From NCBI RefSeq assembly GCF_036346875.1, contig NZ_CP107852.1:6386001-6450000 (forward strand): a stretch of DNA of 64,000 bases. Direction: 5' to 3'. Below the pieces are notes generated by a model. That model saw only the letters and a program-made list of their open reading frames with translations. It had not been told where the DNA came from and searched no databases. Numbering within the stretch: the first letter of the stretch is position 1; the number at the start of each line of letters is the position of its first letter. A program made the translations under genes and the position numbers. The DNA is from Nocardia sp. NBC_00508. Lineage in GTDB: Bacteria > Actinomycetota > Actinomycetes > Mycobacteriales > Mycobacteriaceae. This document shows positions 25,420 through 33,690 of the stretch, in pieces.

Positions 25420-27519
25420 TCACCACCAACCGAGGATCGGCGACAATTGCCTGCCGAGTTCCGGCGCGAGCGATCGCGAGTAGCTGGCCGTGAGGTGGTG
25501 CTCGTCGTGATAGATCAGGATGTTGCCCTCGGCTACCGCGCACACCTCGCGTTCACAGACCGCATCCGACAGGTCCAACGGGAAGACGTTGGGGAACGGG
25601 GCGGCGAACTCCAGAGCCGGATTGACCTCGTCCAGCGCGGCCGTGCGTGGCATGCCGCAACTGATCCGGTCGCCCTCCTGGGCGAGGCAATCGATCGCCC
25701 GATACCGCACGCCGTCGCGGCGCAGCCACGGAGTGTCGCGGATGGCGAGTACGTTGAGCCCGCGTTCGGCCAGTTGCGACCACACCTCCAGATAGTCGGC
25801 CGGGGTTTCGTCGCCGACACCGTCGCGCGGGCGGGTCGCGGTGGTGAACACCCACTCCGGCCGGACCACGCCCAAGCGGTCGATCACCTCGGCGGACCAG
25901 TCGCGGCAGTCCGGGATCGCTTCGCCCTTGTACCTCGGTTCCGCCGCCACGGTCAGCGGGCAACCCATCTTCAGATAGACCTCGACGCGGAAGCCGTGCC
26001 TGCGGGCCAGCACGTCCAGCGCGGGCACCCAGTGTTCGGCGTGGGAGCTTCCGACCACCGCAACGGTGCGGTGCGCGTCCGGATCTCCGTAGGTGCAGGT
26101 GAGGACGTCGCGGGTGTCCCAGTCCGCGATGCAGCCGTCGCGCGCCGGGTAGGCGAGGTCCGCGGGCGCTTCGTACACGGTCGGACGCATCCGCACCTTG
26201 GGCGCGCTCGTCCCATGGACCAGCGCCTCCGCTCCGGGATAGCGCATCGGGTCGAGGAGGGCTACCGCCTGCGGCGGATTCACCCGGGTCGCCACCTGTT
26301 CGCCCACCGATAGCGCGAGCACCGCGAGGCCCAGCGCCGCGACCAGCCGGAGGGTGCGGCTGGTGCGAGCGGGTGCCCGGTCGGCCGACCGCATCCGCAG
26401 CGGCTCTTCGACGAACCGGTTCGTCAGGTGGGCGAGGACCAGCGACGCCGCGATGACGCCCAGACCGCCGACGACTCCCGCGTGCGCGGTTCCGGTCCGC
26501 GCTAGAACGAAGACAAGGATCGGCCAGTGCCAGAGGTACAGCGGGTAGGCCAGTTCGCCCAGCCGCACGGCAGCGGGCGCGCCGAGCAGACGGTTGGGCA
26601 GGGGCTGCGCGTCGCCGGGCAGGTTGCCGCCCGCGACGATCAGCGCCAGCGCGGCGCTCACCGGAACCAGCGCCGCCGGGCCGGGAAACCGGTCGGCGCC
26701 GTCGATCAGCCAGCCGCAGAGCACCGCGACCGCGCCGAGCACGGCCGCGGCCACGCGCACCGGACGTGGCGGCGACAGCCAGGGCGCTACGACCGCGAGC
26801 AGCGCCCCGGCAAGTAGTTCCCAGGCGCGCGCGAAGCTGTCGTAGTAGTTCCAGCCCTGCTGCACCGCGGTTCCGTGCGCGGCGTAGACGAAGGAGGCCA
26901 CCGCGCCTGTCGCCAGGACGACCAGCAGAGCAGGCCGCAGTGCAGCAGGACCGGCGAAGCGCGTGCACAGCCGCACCGCGAGCGCCGCTCCGAGCGTCAC
27001 GGCCAGGTAGAACTGCGTCTGGACCGACATCGACCACAGATGTTGCAGCGGGCTCACGGACGGATCGGCGGCCAGGTAGTCCGACCAGGACAGCGCCAGA
27101 TACCAGTTCTGGTAGGACAGCAGCGACGCCAGTGTCTGCGCGGCGATCTCGCCCCACTGGGTGAACGGACGCAGCAGAACCGTCGCCGCGACCACTGCGG
27201 CCAGCACCGTCACCAGGGCGGGCAGCAACCTGCGGGCAAGTCGGCGTGCGGTGTGCCGGACCGGCACCGTGCCGGTGGATTCCGCGGCGCGCAGCAGCGA
27301 GCCGGTGCAGAAGAACCCGGACAGGACGAGGAAGACGTCCACCCCGCCCGACACCCGGCCGAACCAGATGTGGAACGCCACGACCAGCGCGATCGCCACT
27401 CCGCGCAGTCCGTCCAGATCGGGGCGGTAGCTACCGTCGTTCGCCCGCGGTGGTGCGTCCGCCGCGCCGACGAGCGCGCCCGGTCGTCGGAATCGGTTCA
27501 CCACACGGGCGACCGTCAC
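25420..27519 (-). CDS. Acyltransferase-3/SGNH membrane protein (OafA-like)
   Basis: 699 aa. N-terminal membrane acyltransferase-3 domain (about 28-390) begins YRPDLDGLRGVAIALVVAFHIW and has VDVFLVLSGFF; about 10 helices. An extracytoplasmic SGNH-hydrolase domain (about 450-699) has block I VAVVGSSHAEHW and a terminal block V DEHHL. Such fusions O-acetylate surface glycans or peptidoglycan-linked sugars. The start is GTG 27519. Its pairing with a GT39 enzyme suggests modification of an envelope glycan (inference). Confidence 0.9.
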   Translation of the reverse strand: MTVARVVNRFRRPGALVGAADAPPRANDGSYRPDLDGLRGVAIALVVAFHIWFGRVSGGVDVFLVLSGFFCTGSLLRAAESTGTVPVRHTARRLARRLLPALVTVLAAVVAATVLLRPFTQWGEIAAQTLASLLSYQNWYLALSWSDYLAADPSVSPLQHLWSMSVQTQFYLAVTLGAALAVRLCTRFAGPAALRPALLVVLATGAVASFVYAAHGTAVQQGWNYYDSFARAWELLAGALLAVVAPWLSPPRPVRVAAAVLGAVAVLCGWLIDGADRFPGPAALVPVSAALALIVAGGNLPGDAQPLPNRLLGAPAAVRLGELAYPLYLWHWPILVFVLARTGTAHAGVVGGLGVIAASLVLAHLTNRFVEEPLRMRSADRAPARTSRTLRLVAALGLAVLALSVGEQVATRVNPPQAVALLDPMRYPGAEALVHGTSAPKVRMRPTVYEAPADLAYPARDGCIADWDTRDVLTCTYGDPDAHRTVAVVGSSHAEHWVPALDVLARRHGFRVEVYLKMGCPLTVAAEPRYKGEAIPDCRDWSAEVIDRLGVVRPEWVFTTATRPRDGVGDETPADYLEVWSQLAERGLNVLAIRDTPWLRRDGVRYRAIDCLAQEGDRISCGMPRTAALDEVNPALEFAAPFPNVFPLDLSDAVCEREVCAVAEGNILIYHDEHHLTASYSRSLAPELGRQLSPILGWW

Positions 27520-27603
27520 AGGGCCGGCGTGGCGCAGCCCGAGCTGACGGCTCGGCGACGAGTGAATGTACGGGACACGTCATTTCTCTTACCACGGGCG
27601 TTG

Positions 27604-27622
27604 AACCAGGGTCCAACCAGGG
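27604..27622. repeat. Two AACCAGGG repeats one helical turn apart
   Basis: AACCAGGG at 27604-27611 and 27615-27622, starts 11 bp apart, about 80 bp before the khtT-like promoter. A possible regulator site; no factor recognised. Confidence 0.45.
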
Positions 27623-27701
27623 GATTGGGTGTCGTACGGAGACGGTGGGATTGATACGGACAATTCGGTCACCTGTCGTCTGGGCGTTCGCCCGGGGCCG
27701 A

Positions 27702-27707
27702 TAGGGT
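27702..27707 (+). promoter_or_regulatory. -10 box of the antiporter operon (leaderless)
   Basis: TAGGGT 6 nt before GTG 27714. A small inverted repeat GGGCGTTCGCCC lies just upstream. Confidence 0.6.
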
Positions 27708-27713
27708 GGGGTC

Positions 27714-28196
27714 GTGAACGTTGAGGTGACACCCCTGCCGGGTATCGGTGTGCGCAAGGAGTTTCCGCTGGCCAACGCACGGCGCCGGATAGGGGTGATC
27801 GATCATCGTGACGGCACGATGGATCTGATCGTGAGCAAGGTCGACAACCCCGACGAGACCGAGCAGATACCGCTGTCGGCGAAAGAGGCTGCCGTGCTGG
27901 CCAACCTGCTCGGTGCGCCGCAGCTGGTCGAGCAGTTGCGCGAGGAGCACCGCCAGTTCACCGGCCTGACCACCCGCCAGCTGTCCATTCCGGACCGGTC
28001 CCGCTACGACGGACGCAGGCTGGGCGAGACGCAGATGCGAACGCGGACAAAAGCCTCCATCGTCGCCGTGGTACGCGGCGGGCAGCCGATCCCGTCGCCG
28101 GGCCCGGACTTCACCTTCACCGCCGGTGACGTGCTCGTCGTCGTCGGCACCGCGGAGGGCCTGGAGGCCGCCGCCAAGATCCTGTCCGACGGCTGA
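27714..28196 (+). CDS. KhtT-like regulatory subunit of a cation:proton antiporter
   Basis: 160 aa, soluble. N-terminal region MNVEVTPLPGIGVRKEF is typical of KhtT-type proteins. The C-terminal RCK_C/TrkA-C domain (about 75-158) reads LSIPDRSRYDGRRLGETQMRTRTKASIVAVVRGG...FTAGDVLVVVGTAEGL. In Bacillus, KhtT gates the KhtU K+/H+ antiporter and binds c-di-AMP; that ligand is not proven here. The next gene starts 6 bp downstream. Confidence 0.9.
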   Translation: MNVEVTPLPGIGVRKEFPLANARRRIGVIDHRDGTMDLIVSKVDNPDETEQIPLSAKEAAVLANLLGAPQLVEQLREEHRQFTGLTTRQLSIPDRSRYDGRRLGETQMRTRTKASIVAVVRGGQPIPSPGPDFTFTAGDVLVVVGTAEGLEAAAKILSDG

Positions 28197-28202
28197 GCGG
28201 CG

Positions 28203-29384
28203 ATGGTGGCACACGAGACTGCGCTCGCGCTGATCCAGCTGGGCGCGGTGTTCTTCGGCCTCGGCCTGCTCGGCCGGATCGCCGCACGCATCGGCATGTC
28301 GCCGATCCCGTTGTATCTGATCGGCGGGCTGGTGTTCGGCACCGGCGGCTTGGTCGAGCTGCGACAGGTCGACGATTTCATCCACCTCGCCAGCGAGATC
28401 GGCGTCGTCCTGCTGCTTCTGCTGCTCGGACTGGAATACAGTGCGCCGGAATTGGTCACCGGCATGCGCCGATCGTGGGCCGCGGGCGTCCTGGATATCG
28501 TGCTCAACGCCACGCCGGGTGTGCTGGTTGCTCTCGCGCTCGGTTGGGGTTTCACCGGCGCGATCGCGATGGCCGGCGTCACCTATATCTCGTCCTCGGG
28601 CATCGTCGCGAAAGTGCTCAACGATCTGGGCAGGCTCGGCAACCGCGAGACACCGGTGGTGCTGTCCATCCTGGTGTTCGAAGACCTGGTGATGGCCGGA
28701 TACCTGCCGGTGCTCACCGCGGTGCTGGCCGGGGTCGGTTTCCTCGCCGGGCTGAAGACGCTGAGTATCGCGCTGATCGCCGTCACGGTGGTGCTGATCG
28801 TCGCGCTGCGCTACGGCCGCTATGTCTCCGCGATCGTCGACAGCGACGTTCGGGAGATCTTCCTGTTGAAGCTGCTGGGTTCCGCGCTGCTGGTGGCCGG
28901 AGCGGCTTCCGCGGTGCAGGTGTCGGCGGCGGTCGGCGCGTTCCTGCTCGGCATCGCGATCTCGGATTCGACCGCGCACAACGCCACCAAGGTTCTGGAA
29001 CCGCTGCGCGATCTGTTCGCGGCGCTGTTCTTCGTGTTGTTCGGACTGAGTACCGATCCGGCGACTATCCCGCCGGTACTGGGCTGGGCGTGCCTGCTGG
29101 CGTTGGTCACGACGGCGAGCAAGGTCGCCACCGGATGGTGGGCGGCCAAGCGGGCCGGTGCTGGCCGCTACGGTCGGGCGCGCGCGGGCACCGCCTTGGT
29201 CGCCCACGGTGAGTTCTCGATCGTCATCGCGGGCCTTGCCGTCTCCTCTGGTGCCGTTCCCGGCGAGTTCGCCGCCTTGGCCACCACCTACGTGCTGCTG
29301 ATGGCGGTCCTCGGCCCGATCGCCAGCCGAATCGTCGAGCCGGTCCTCGCAGCGGTACTGCGCCGCCGCGCCGGGGTGTCCTGA
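28203..29384 (+). CDS. CPA2-family cation:proton antiporter (KhtU-like)
   Basis: 393 aa with about 12 membrane helices. The family pattern includes IPLYLIGGLVFG, LLLLLLGLEYSA, YISSSGIVAKVLNDLG and VGAFLLGIAISDS. It lacks the cytosolic TrkA-N domain of KefB/C, which agrees with a separate KhtT subunit. It probably exports K+ (or another monovalent cation) in exchange for protons. The ATG has no strong site of its own, so it is likely coupled to the upstream gene. Confidence 0.9.
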   Translation: MVAHETALALIQLGAVFFGLGLLGRIAARIGMSPIPLYLIGGLVFGTGGLVELRQVDDFIHLASEIGVVLLLLLLGLEYSAPELVTGMRRSWAAGVLDIVLNATPGVLVALALGWGFTGAIAMAGVTYISSSGIVAKVLNDLGRLGNRETPVVLSILVFEDLVMAGYLPVLTAVLAGVGFLAGLKTLSIALIAVTVVLIVALRYGRYVSAIVDSDVREIFLLKLLGSALLVAGAASAVQVSAAVGAFLLGIAISDSTAHNATKVLEPLRDLFAALFFVLFGLSTDPATIPPVLGWACLLALVTTASKVATGWWAAKRAGAGRYGRARAGTALVAHGEFSIVIAGLAVSSGAVPGEFAALATTYVLLMAVLGPIASRIVEPVLAAVLRRRAGVS

Positions 29385-29503
29385 CCACACCCCTCCGCCG
29401 GATCTCGTTCGCTCCCTCTGTCCGATTGTTTCAAGACGTCCCGCAGCCAGGCGAGTTGACTGGGCTCGACAGATAGCCGGTCGGCAATTCGGAGGTGGAG
29501 TCG

Positions 29504-29935
29504 GTGCGGACGCACGTCAACGTGATCACGCTCGGTGTGCGCGACCTGGAGCGCGCACTGCGGTTCTATCGGGAGCTCGGCATGTCGTCACCTGGCATCA
29601 TCGGCACCGAATTCGTCGGGGACGAGGAGAATCCCGGCGGCTCGGTCGCCATGTTCACGCTGGACAACGGGCTCATCCTGTCCCTGTACGGGCGCGACGA
29701 CCTGGCTAAGGACGCGGGCATCCCGGTCGCCCGGGTCAGCGGATCGCCGATCAGCCTCGGATGGTTCGCCGGTAGCCGCTCGGACGTGGACGAGGCTTTG
29801 GCGCTTGCCCGCTCGGCGGGCGGGAGCGTCGTGCATTCGCCGAGGCAGCGGCCGTGGGGGATCTACGCGGGATACTTCGCGGACCCGGACGACCATCTCT
29901 GGGAGGTCGTGTATTTCGAGCAGCGCGACAGCTGA
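29504..29935 (+). CDS. VOC-superfamily (glyoxalase-like) protein
   Basis: 143 aa from GTG 29504, chosen because GGAGGTGGAG at 29491-29500 is then correctly spaced; GTG 29495 overlaps that site. Two beta-alpha-beta-beta-beta halves: HVNVITLGVRDLERALRFYRELG and LGWFAGSRSDVDEALALARSAGG...YFADPDDHLWEVVYFE. The first-half His and the terminal Glu are candidate metal ligands. The substrate is unknown; bleomycin-resistance-type binding proteins share this fold. Confidence 0.88.
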   Translation: MRTHVNVITLGVRDLERALRFYRELGMSSPGIIGTEFVGDEENPGGSVAMFTLDNGLILSLYGRDDLAKDAGIPVARVSGSPISLGWFAGSRSDVDEALALARSAGGSVVHSPRQRPWGIYAGYFADPDDHLWEVVYFEQRDS

Positions 29936-29951
29936 TCCTCGCCGAACACGG

Positions 29952-29982
29952 CGGTGGCGGTGCCGGATCGGCACCGCCACCG
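29952..29982. terminator. Bidirectional hairpin terminator
   Basis: Perfect 14-bp stem CGGTGGCGGTGCCG/CGGCACCGCCACCG with a GAT loop, between the convergent VOC and cyclophilin genes. Confidence 0.8.
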
Positions 29983-29995
29983 TCTCGGCGCGACG

Positions 29996-30724
29996 TCAGT
30001 TGCGCACGGCCGCAACGGAATCGAGCACGACGTCGACGGCGGGCGCGCCGTCGCCCGTGCCGCCCTCGACGCCCGCGGCGGCGATGGACGTGAGCACGTC
30101 CATGCCCGCGGTGACCCGCCCGAAGGGGGTGTAGTCCGGCGGCAGCTGGCTATCGCGGTAGACCAGGAAGAACTGGCTGCCATTGGTGCCGGGGCCCGCA
30201 TTCGCCATGGCGACCGTGCCCGCCGGGTAGGTGGCGCCCGCCAGGTTCTCGTCGGGGAAGCGATAGCCGGGACCGCCGGTACCCGTCGCCGTCGGGTCAC
30301 CGCACTGCAGGACGTAGATGCCCTCGGTGGTCATCCGGTGGCACTTCGTGTGGTCGAAGTACTGCTCACCAGCGAGGAACGCGAACGAGTTGACCGTGCG
30401 CGGGGCGCGCGCCGCCTCCAGCGCGATGGTCACGGTGCCGCACGTGGTGGCCAGAGTCGCCGTGTATCCGGCGTTGGGATCGATGGTCAGACCGGGCTCG
30501 GCGGGCCACTGCTTGCCGTTGGGCTGACCCGCGATCGGAGCGGCGCAGGTGGCCGGCGCTTGCTCCCGTGCGGGTCCCGGGGTCGCGGAGACGCCGCCGG
30601 CCGTGAACACCGCCACCGTCGCGCCCACCGCCAAGACGCCGATAACCCGCAGCGAGCGCCACGGTAGGCGACGGCGCCCCGCGCGCCGAGCGTTGACGAG
30701 TTGTCGCGCCTGCACTTTGCTCAC
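29996..30724 (-). CDS. Membrane-anchored/secreted cyclophilin-type peptidyl-prolyl isomerase
   Basis: 242 aa. A basic N-terminus (KVQARQLVNARRAGRRR) and one hydrophobic segment (about 25-46) form an anchor or uncleaved signal. The cyclophilin domain (about 82-240) has GTVTIALEAARAPRTVNSFAFLAG, FDHTKCHRMTTEG, NAGPGTNGSQFFLVY and TPFGRV. The usual active-site pattern is only partly conserved (FDHTKCHR in place of FDGxxFHR), as in actinobacterial extracytoplasmic cyclophilins. GTG start with GGAG upstream. Confidence 0.9.
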   Translation of the reverse strand: MSKVQARQLVNARRAGRRRLPWRSLRVIGVLAVGATVAVFTAGGVSATPGPAREQAPATCAAPIAGQPNGKQWPAEPGLTIDPNAGYTATLATTCGTVTIALEAARAPRTVNSFAFLAGEQYFDHTKCHRMTTEGIYVLQCGDPTATGTGGPGYRFPDENLAGATYPAGTVAMANAGPGTNGSQFFLVYRDSQLPPDYTPFGRVTAGMDVLTSIAAAGVEGGTGDGAPAVDVVLDSVAAVRN

Positions 30725-30909
30725 CGCTGGAAATCTCCTTCATTCGGGTTGCGCACCGGACGATGCAGCGCGAATCATTCCATTTCGCCCTGCCCGGCGC
30801 GGCTGTACGGCCCGATTACCCATCATCCGATGCGGCCAACCCCGGTCTTCGCTCGCGCTCAGCCCCGGCGGACGCGGCGGTAGGTGGATGTTGCGGCGGT
30901 GGCGGAAGC

Positions 30910-31121
30910 GAGCTGGCCTGCTGGACCAGCCAGGGCCGAGCATGCGGCACGCGATGACCGGGTCGAGTAGCTCGGCAGGCCGCCCGCGACGACCGGGCGC
31001 GGGTCGGCGCCGTGGGATTTGGCGTGCGAGCGGACGTGCACGGTGCGGCCCGGACGCCGGGCACCGAGCGAACGCAGTGCGGCGGAGGCGATTCCGGCAT
31101 AGTGGTCGTCCTCTGCCGGAA
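30910..31121 (-). pseudogene. Fragment of a MocR-type (GntR/aminotransferase) regulator
   Basis: Read on the minus strand from 31121, one frame gives PAEDDHYAGIASAALRSLG, then RTVHVRSHAKSHGADPR, the PLP-lysine region of MocR regulators (usual pattern EDDH...SLG...RTVHIRSFSKSHGPDLR). After a frameshift near 30978 the next frame continues GRPAELLDPVIACRMLGPGWSSR, matching the VVDRVVARRxLGPGWTSR continuation. The DNA-binding N-terminus and the C-terminal part are missing. It lies upstream of, and divergent from, the pyrimidine catabolic operon, where a PydR/GabR-like regulator would be expected. Confidence 0.65.
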
Positions 31122-31380
31122 TGAATCAACCGGCCGACCGCCGCGGCGTTCCCCGCCGGGGTCCGATCATCGAGCTCCGCGATGAACCGCCCTGTCTGCC
31201 CGGGAGAGGACGCGCCGTCGGCGGCTCGGGGAGGGGCGAACGCGGGCTCGATATTCACAGCGCCATTCTGCGTCGGGCGTGGCGAGGGAATTACGACCGA
31301 CTCCGAAATTTACGGCTACGAAATTGTTTCCGCAATCCAATAACACAACTCAATTGGTTCTCGGTGAAGTATAACAAAGC
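31122..31380. promoter_or_regulatory. Upstream region of the pyrimidine catabolic operon
   Basis: No gene is supported in these 259 bp; neighbouring 30725-30909 also holds nothing I can support beyond the cyclophilin ribosome binding site. The last 90 bp (31290-31380) are strikingly AT-rich, with CGAAATT repeated near 31304 and 31318 and an AATTG/CAATT pair. TATAAC at 31370-31375 lies 5 nt before the ATG and may be the -10 box. The AT-rich block is a likely regulator-binding region. Confidence 0.45.
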
Positions 31381-32217
31381 ATGGGAATCGTTCGAGCGGC
31401 GCTCGTCCAGACGAACTGGACGGGCGACAAAGAGTCCATGATCAAGGCGCACGAGGACTACGCGCGGCAGGCGGCCGCGCAGGGGGCCGGGGTGATCTGC
31501 TTCCAGGAGCTGTTCTACGGCCCGTACTTCTGCCAACTGCAGGATACGACGTTCTACGATTATGCCGAATCCGTGCCCGGTCCCACCACGGAGCGGTTCG
31601 CCGCGCTGGCAAGGGAATTGGGGCTGGTGATGATCCTGCCGGTCTACGAGCAGGAACAACCGGGCCTGCTGTACAACACGGCGGCGGTGATCGACGCCGA
31701 CGGCAGTTATCTCGGCAAGTATCGCAAGCACCACATCCCGCACGTGCACGGGTTCTGGGAGAAGTTCTACTTCCGGCCGGGGAACCTGGGCTGGCCGGTG
31801 TTCGACACCGCGGTGGGCAAGGTCGGCGTCTACATCTGCTACGACCGGCACTTCCCGGAGGGCTGGCGCGCGCTGGGGTTGGCGGGCGCCGAAATCGTGT
31901 TCAACCCTTCGGCCACCTCGCGCGGCCTGTCCGGCTATCTGTGGAAGTTGGAACAGCCCGCCTCCGCGGTGGCCAACGAGTACTTCATCGGGGCGATCAA
32001 CCGGGTCGGCATCGAGGAGTACGGCGACGACGATTTCTACGGCACCAGTTACTTCGTCGACCCGGAAGGCAAATTCGTGGGCGATGTCGCCTCCGATACA
32101 GACCCCGAGCTGGTGATCCGCGATTTGGATATGGACCTGATCAAAGTGGTGCGCGACCGCTGGGCCTTCTACCGCGACCGCCGCCCTGACGCCTATGGGC
32201 CGCTGGTGGCCCCCTGA
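31381..32217 (+). CDS. Nitrilase-superfamily amidohydrolase, probable beta-ureidopropionase
   Basis: 278 aa. The catalytic triad of the superfamily is visible: Glu43 (FQELFYG), Lys116 (KYRKHHIP) and Cys153 (VYICYDRHFPE). The sequence pattern (FWEKFYFRPGN) matches N-carbamoyl-beta-alanine / N-carbamoylputrescine hydrolases. The dihydropyrimidinase 16 bp downstream points to beta-ureidopropionase: N-carbamoyl-beta-alanine to beta-alanine, CO2 and ammonia. No signal peptide, so cytosolic. Confidence 0.9.
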   Translation: MGIVRAALVQTNWTGDKESMIKAHEDYARQAAAQGAGVICFQELFYGPYFCQLQDTTFYDYAESVPGPTTERFAALARELGLVMILPVYEQEQPGLLYNTAAVIDADGSYLGKYRKHHIPHVHGFWEKFYFRPGNLGWPVFDTAVGKVGVYICYDRHFPEGWRALGLAGAEIVFNPSATSRGLSGYLWKLEQPASAVANEYFIGAINRVGIEEYGDDDFYGTSYFVDPEGKFVGDVASDTDPELVIRDLDMDLIKVVRDRWAFYRDRRPDAYGPLVAP

Positions 32218-32233
32218 GACCGGGGAGATCGAG

Positions 32234-33655
32234 ATGACGCGCACCTTCATTCACGGCGGCACGGTGGTTTCGGCCACCGGATCGCAACCGCTCGACGTGC
32301 TCGTCGACGGCGAGACCATCGTCGCCGTGCTGCACCCCGGCTCCACCGCGCTCGGCGCGGACCTCGCGGGATCCGCCGATGTGGTGCTCGACGCGACCGG
32401 TAAGTATGTGATCCCAGGTGGCGTGGACGGCCATACCCACATGCAGATGCCTTTCGGCGGCACCGAGGCGTCCGACACCTTCGAAACCGGCACCCGTGCC
32501 GCCGCCTGGGGCGGCACCACCACCATCGTCGACTTCGTCGTCCAGAAACCGGGGGAGCGCCTGCAGGACACGCTCGGCGCCTGGCACCAGAAGGCGGCCG
32601 GACAGTGCGCGGTCGACTACGGCTTCCACCAGATCATCGGCGAGGTCAACGACGAATCCCTCAAGGGGATGAGCGAATTGGTGGCCGAGGGGGTCACCAG
32701 CTTCAAGCTTTTCATGGCCTATCCGGGCGTCTTCTACTCCACCGACGGCCAGATCCTGCGGGCCATGCAGTCCGTAGCGGAGCTGGGCGCGCTGCTGATG
32801 ATGCACGCCGAGAACGGCATCGCCATCGATGTGCTGGTCGAACAGGCGATCGCGCGTGGCGACACGGCACCCTACTTCCACGGCACGAGCAGGCCATGGC
32901 AAATGGAGGAGGAGGCCACCCACCGCGCGATCATGCTGGCCCACCTGACCGGTGCACCACTGTATGTCGTGCACGTCTCGGCCGAGCAGGCGCTGGCGCA
33001 GATCGCGGCCGCGCGCGGCAACGGGCAGAATGTCTTCGGCGAGACCTGCCCGCAGTACCTGTACCTTTCGCTCGAAGAGCAGCTGGGCGCACCGGGCTTC
33101 GAAGGCGCCAAGTGGGTGTGCTCGACACCGTTGCGGTCCAGGGCCGAAGGCCACCAGGACGAGCTGTGGCGCTACCTGCGCACCGGCGATGTCACCACGG
33201 TCAGCACCGACCACTGCCCATTCTGTATGAAAGACCAGAAAGACATGGGTGTCGGCGATTTCAGCAAGATTCCCAACGGCATCGGCGGTGTCGAGCATCG
33301 TATGGACCTGATGTTCCAGGGCGTGCAGAGTGGGCGGATCTCGCTGGAGCGCTGGGTCGAGGTCTGCTGCACCACGCCCGCCCGGATGTTCGGCATGTAC
33401 CCGCGCAAAGGCGTGATCAGCCCGGGTGCGGACGCCGACATCGTGATATACGACCCCAACGGCCACACCAGCATCGGCCTGAACAAGACCCACCACATGA
33501 ACATGGACTACTCGGCCTACGAAGGCTTCGAGATCGATGGCCATGTCGACACGGTGCTGTCGCGCGGCCGGGTGATCGTCGATGACAACGCGTATCTCGG
33601 CAGCGCGGGGCAGGGCCGGTTCGTCAAACGCGGACTGTCACAAAACCTTATCTGA
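32234..33655 (+). CDS. hydA: Dihydropyrimidinase (D-hydantoinase)
   Basis: 473 aa from ATG 32234, after GGGGAGATCGAG. The amidohydrolase metal site: GGVDGHTHMQMPFGG (two His), the carbamylated Lys in SFKLFMAYPG, and later His in MMHAENG and LYVVHVSAE, then STDHCPF (Asp). Full length for the family. It opens dihydrouracil/dihydrothymine to N-carbamoyl-beta-amino acids, which the upstream enzyme then hydrolyses. Hydantoins are also common substrates. Confidence 0.94.
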   Translation: MTRTFIHGGTVVSATGSQPLDVLVDGETIVAVLHPGSTALGADLAGSADVVLDATGKYVIPGGVDGHTHMQMPFGGTEASDTFETGTRAAAWGGTTTIVDFVVQKPGERLQDTLGAWHQKAAGQCAVDYGFHQIIGEVNDESLKGMSELVAEGVTSFKLFMAYPGVFYSTDGQILRAMQSVAELGALLMMHAENGIAIDVLVEQAIARGDTAPYFHGTSRPWQMEEEATHRAIMLAHLTGAPLYVVHVSAEQALAQIAAARGNGQNVFGETCPQYLYLSLEEQLGAPGFEGAKWVCSTPLRSRAEGHQDELWRYLRTGDVTTVSTDHCPFCMKDQKDMGVGDFSKIPNGIGGVEHRMDLMFQGVQSGRISLERWVEVCCTTPARMFGMYPRKGVISPGADADIVIYDPNGHTSIGLNKTHHMNMDYSAYEGFEIDGHVDTVLSRGRVIVDDNAYLGSAGQGRFVKRGLSQNLI

Positions 33656-33690
33656 CGACGCATCCCGATCCTCGAAACGGAGAGTGCCGC

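Noticed and set aside
30725..31258. Intact genes in the cyclophilin-nitrilase gap
   Set aside because: Open frames there have shadow-like composition; the only protein similarity found is the frameshifted MocR fragment.
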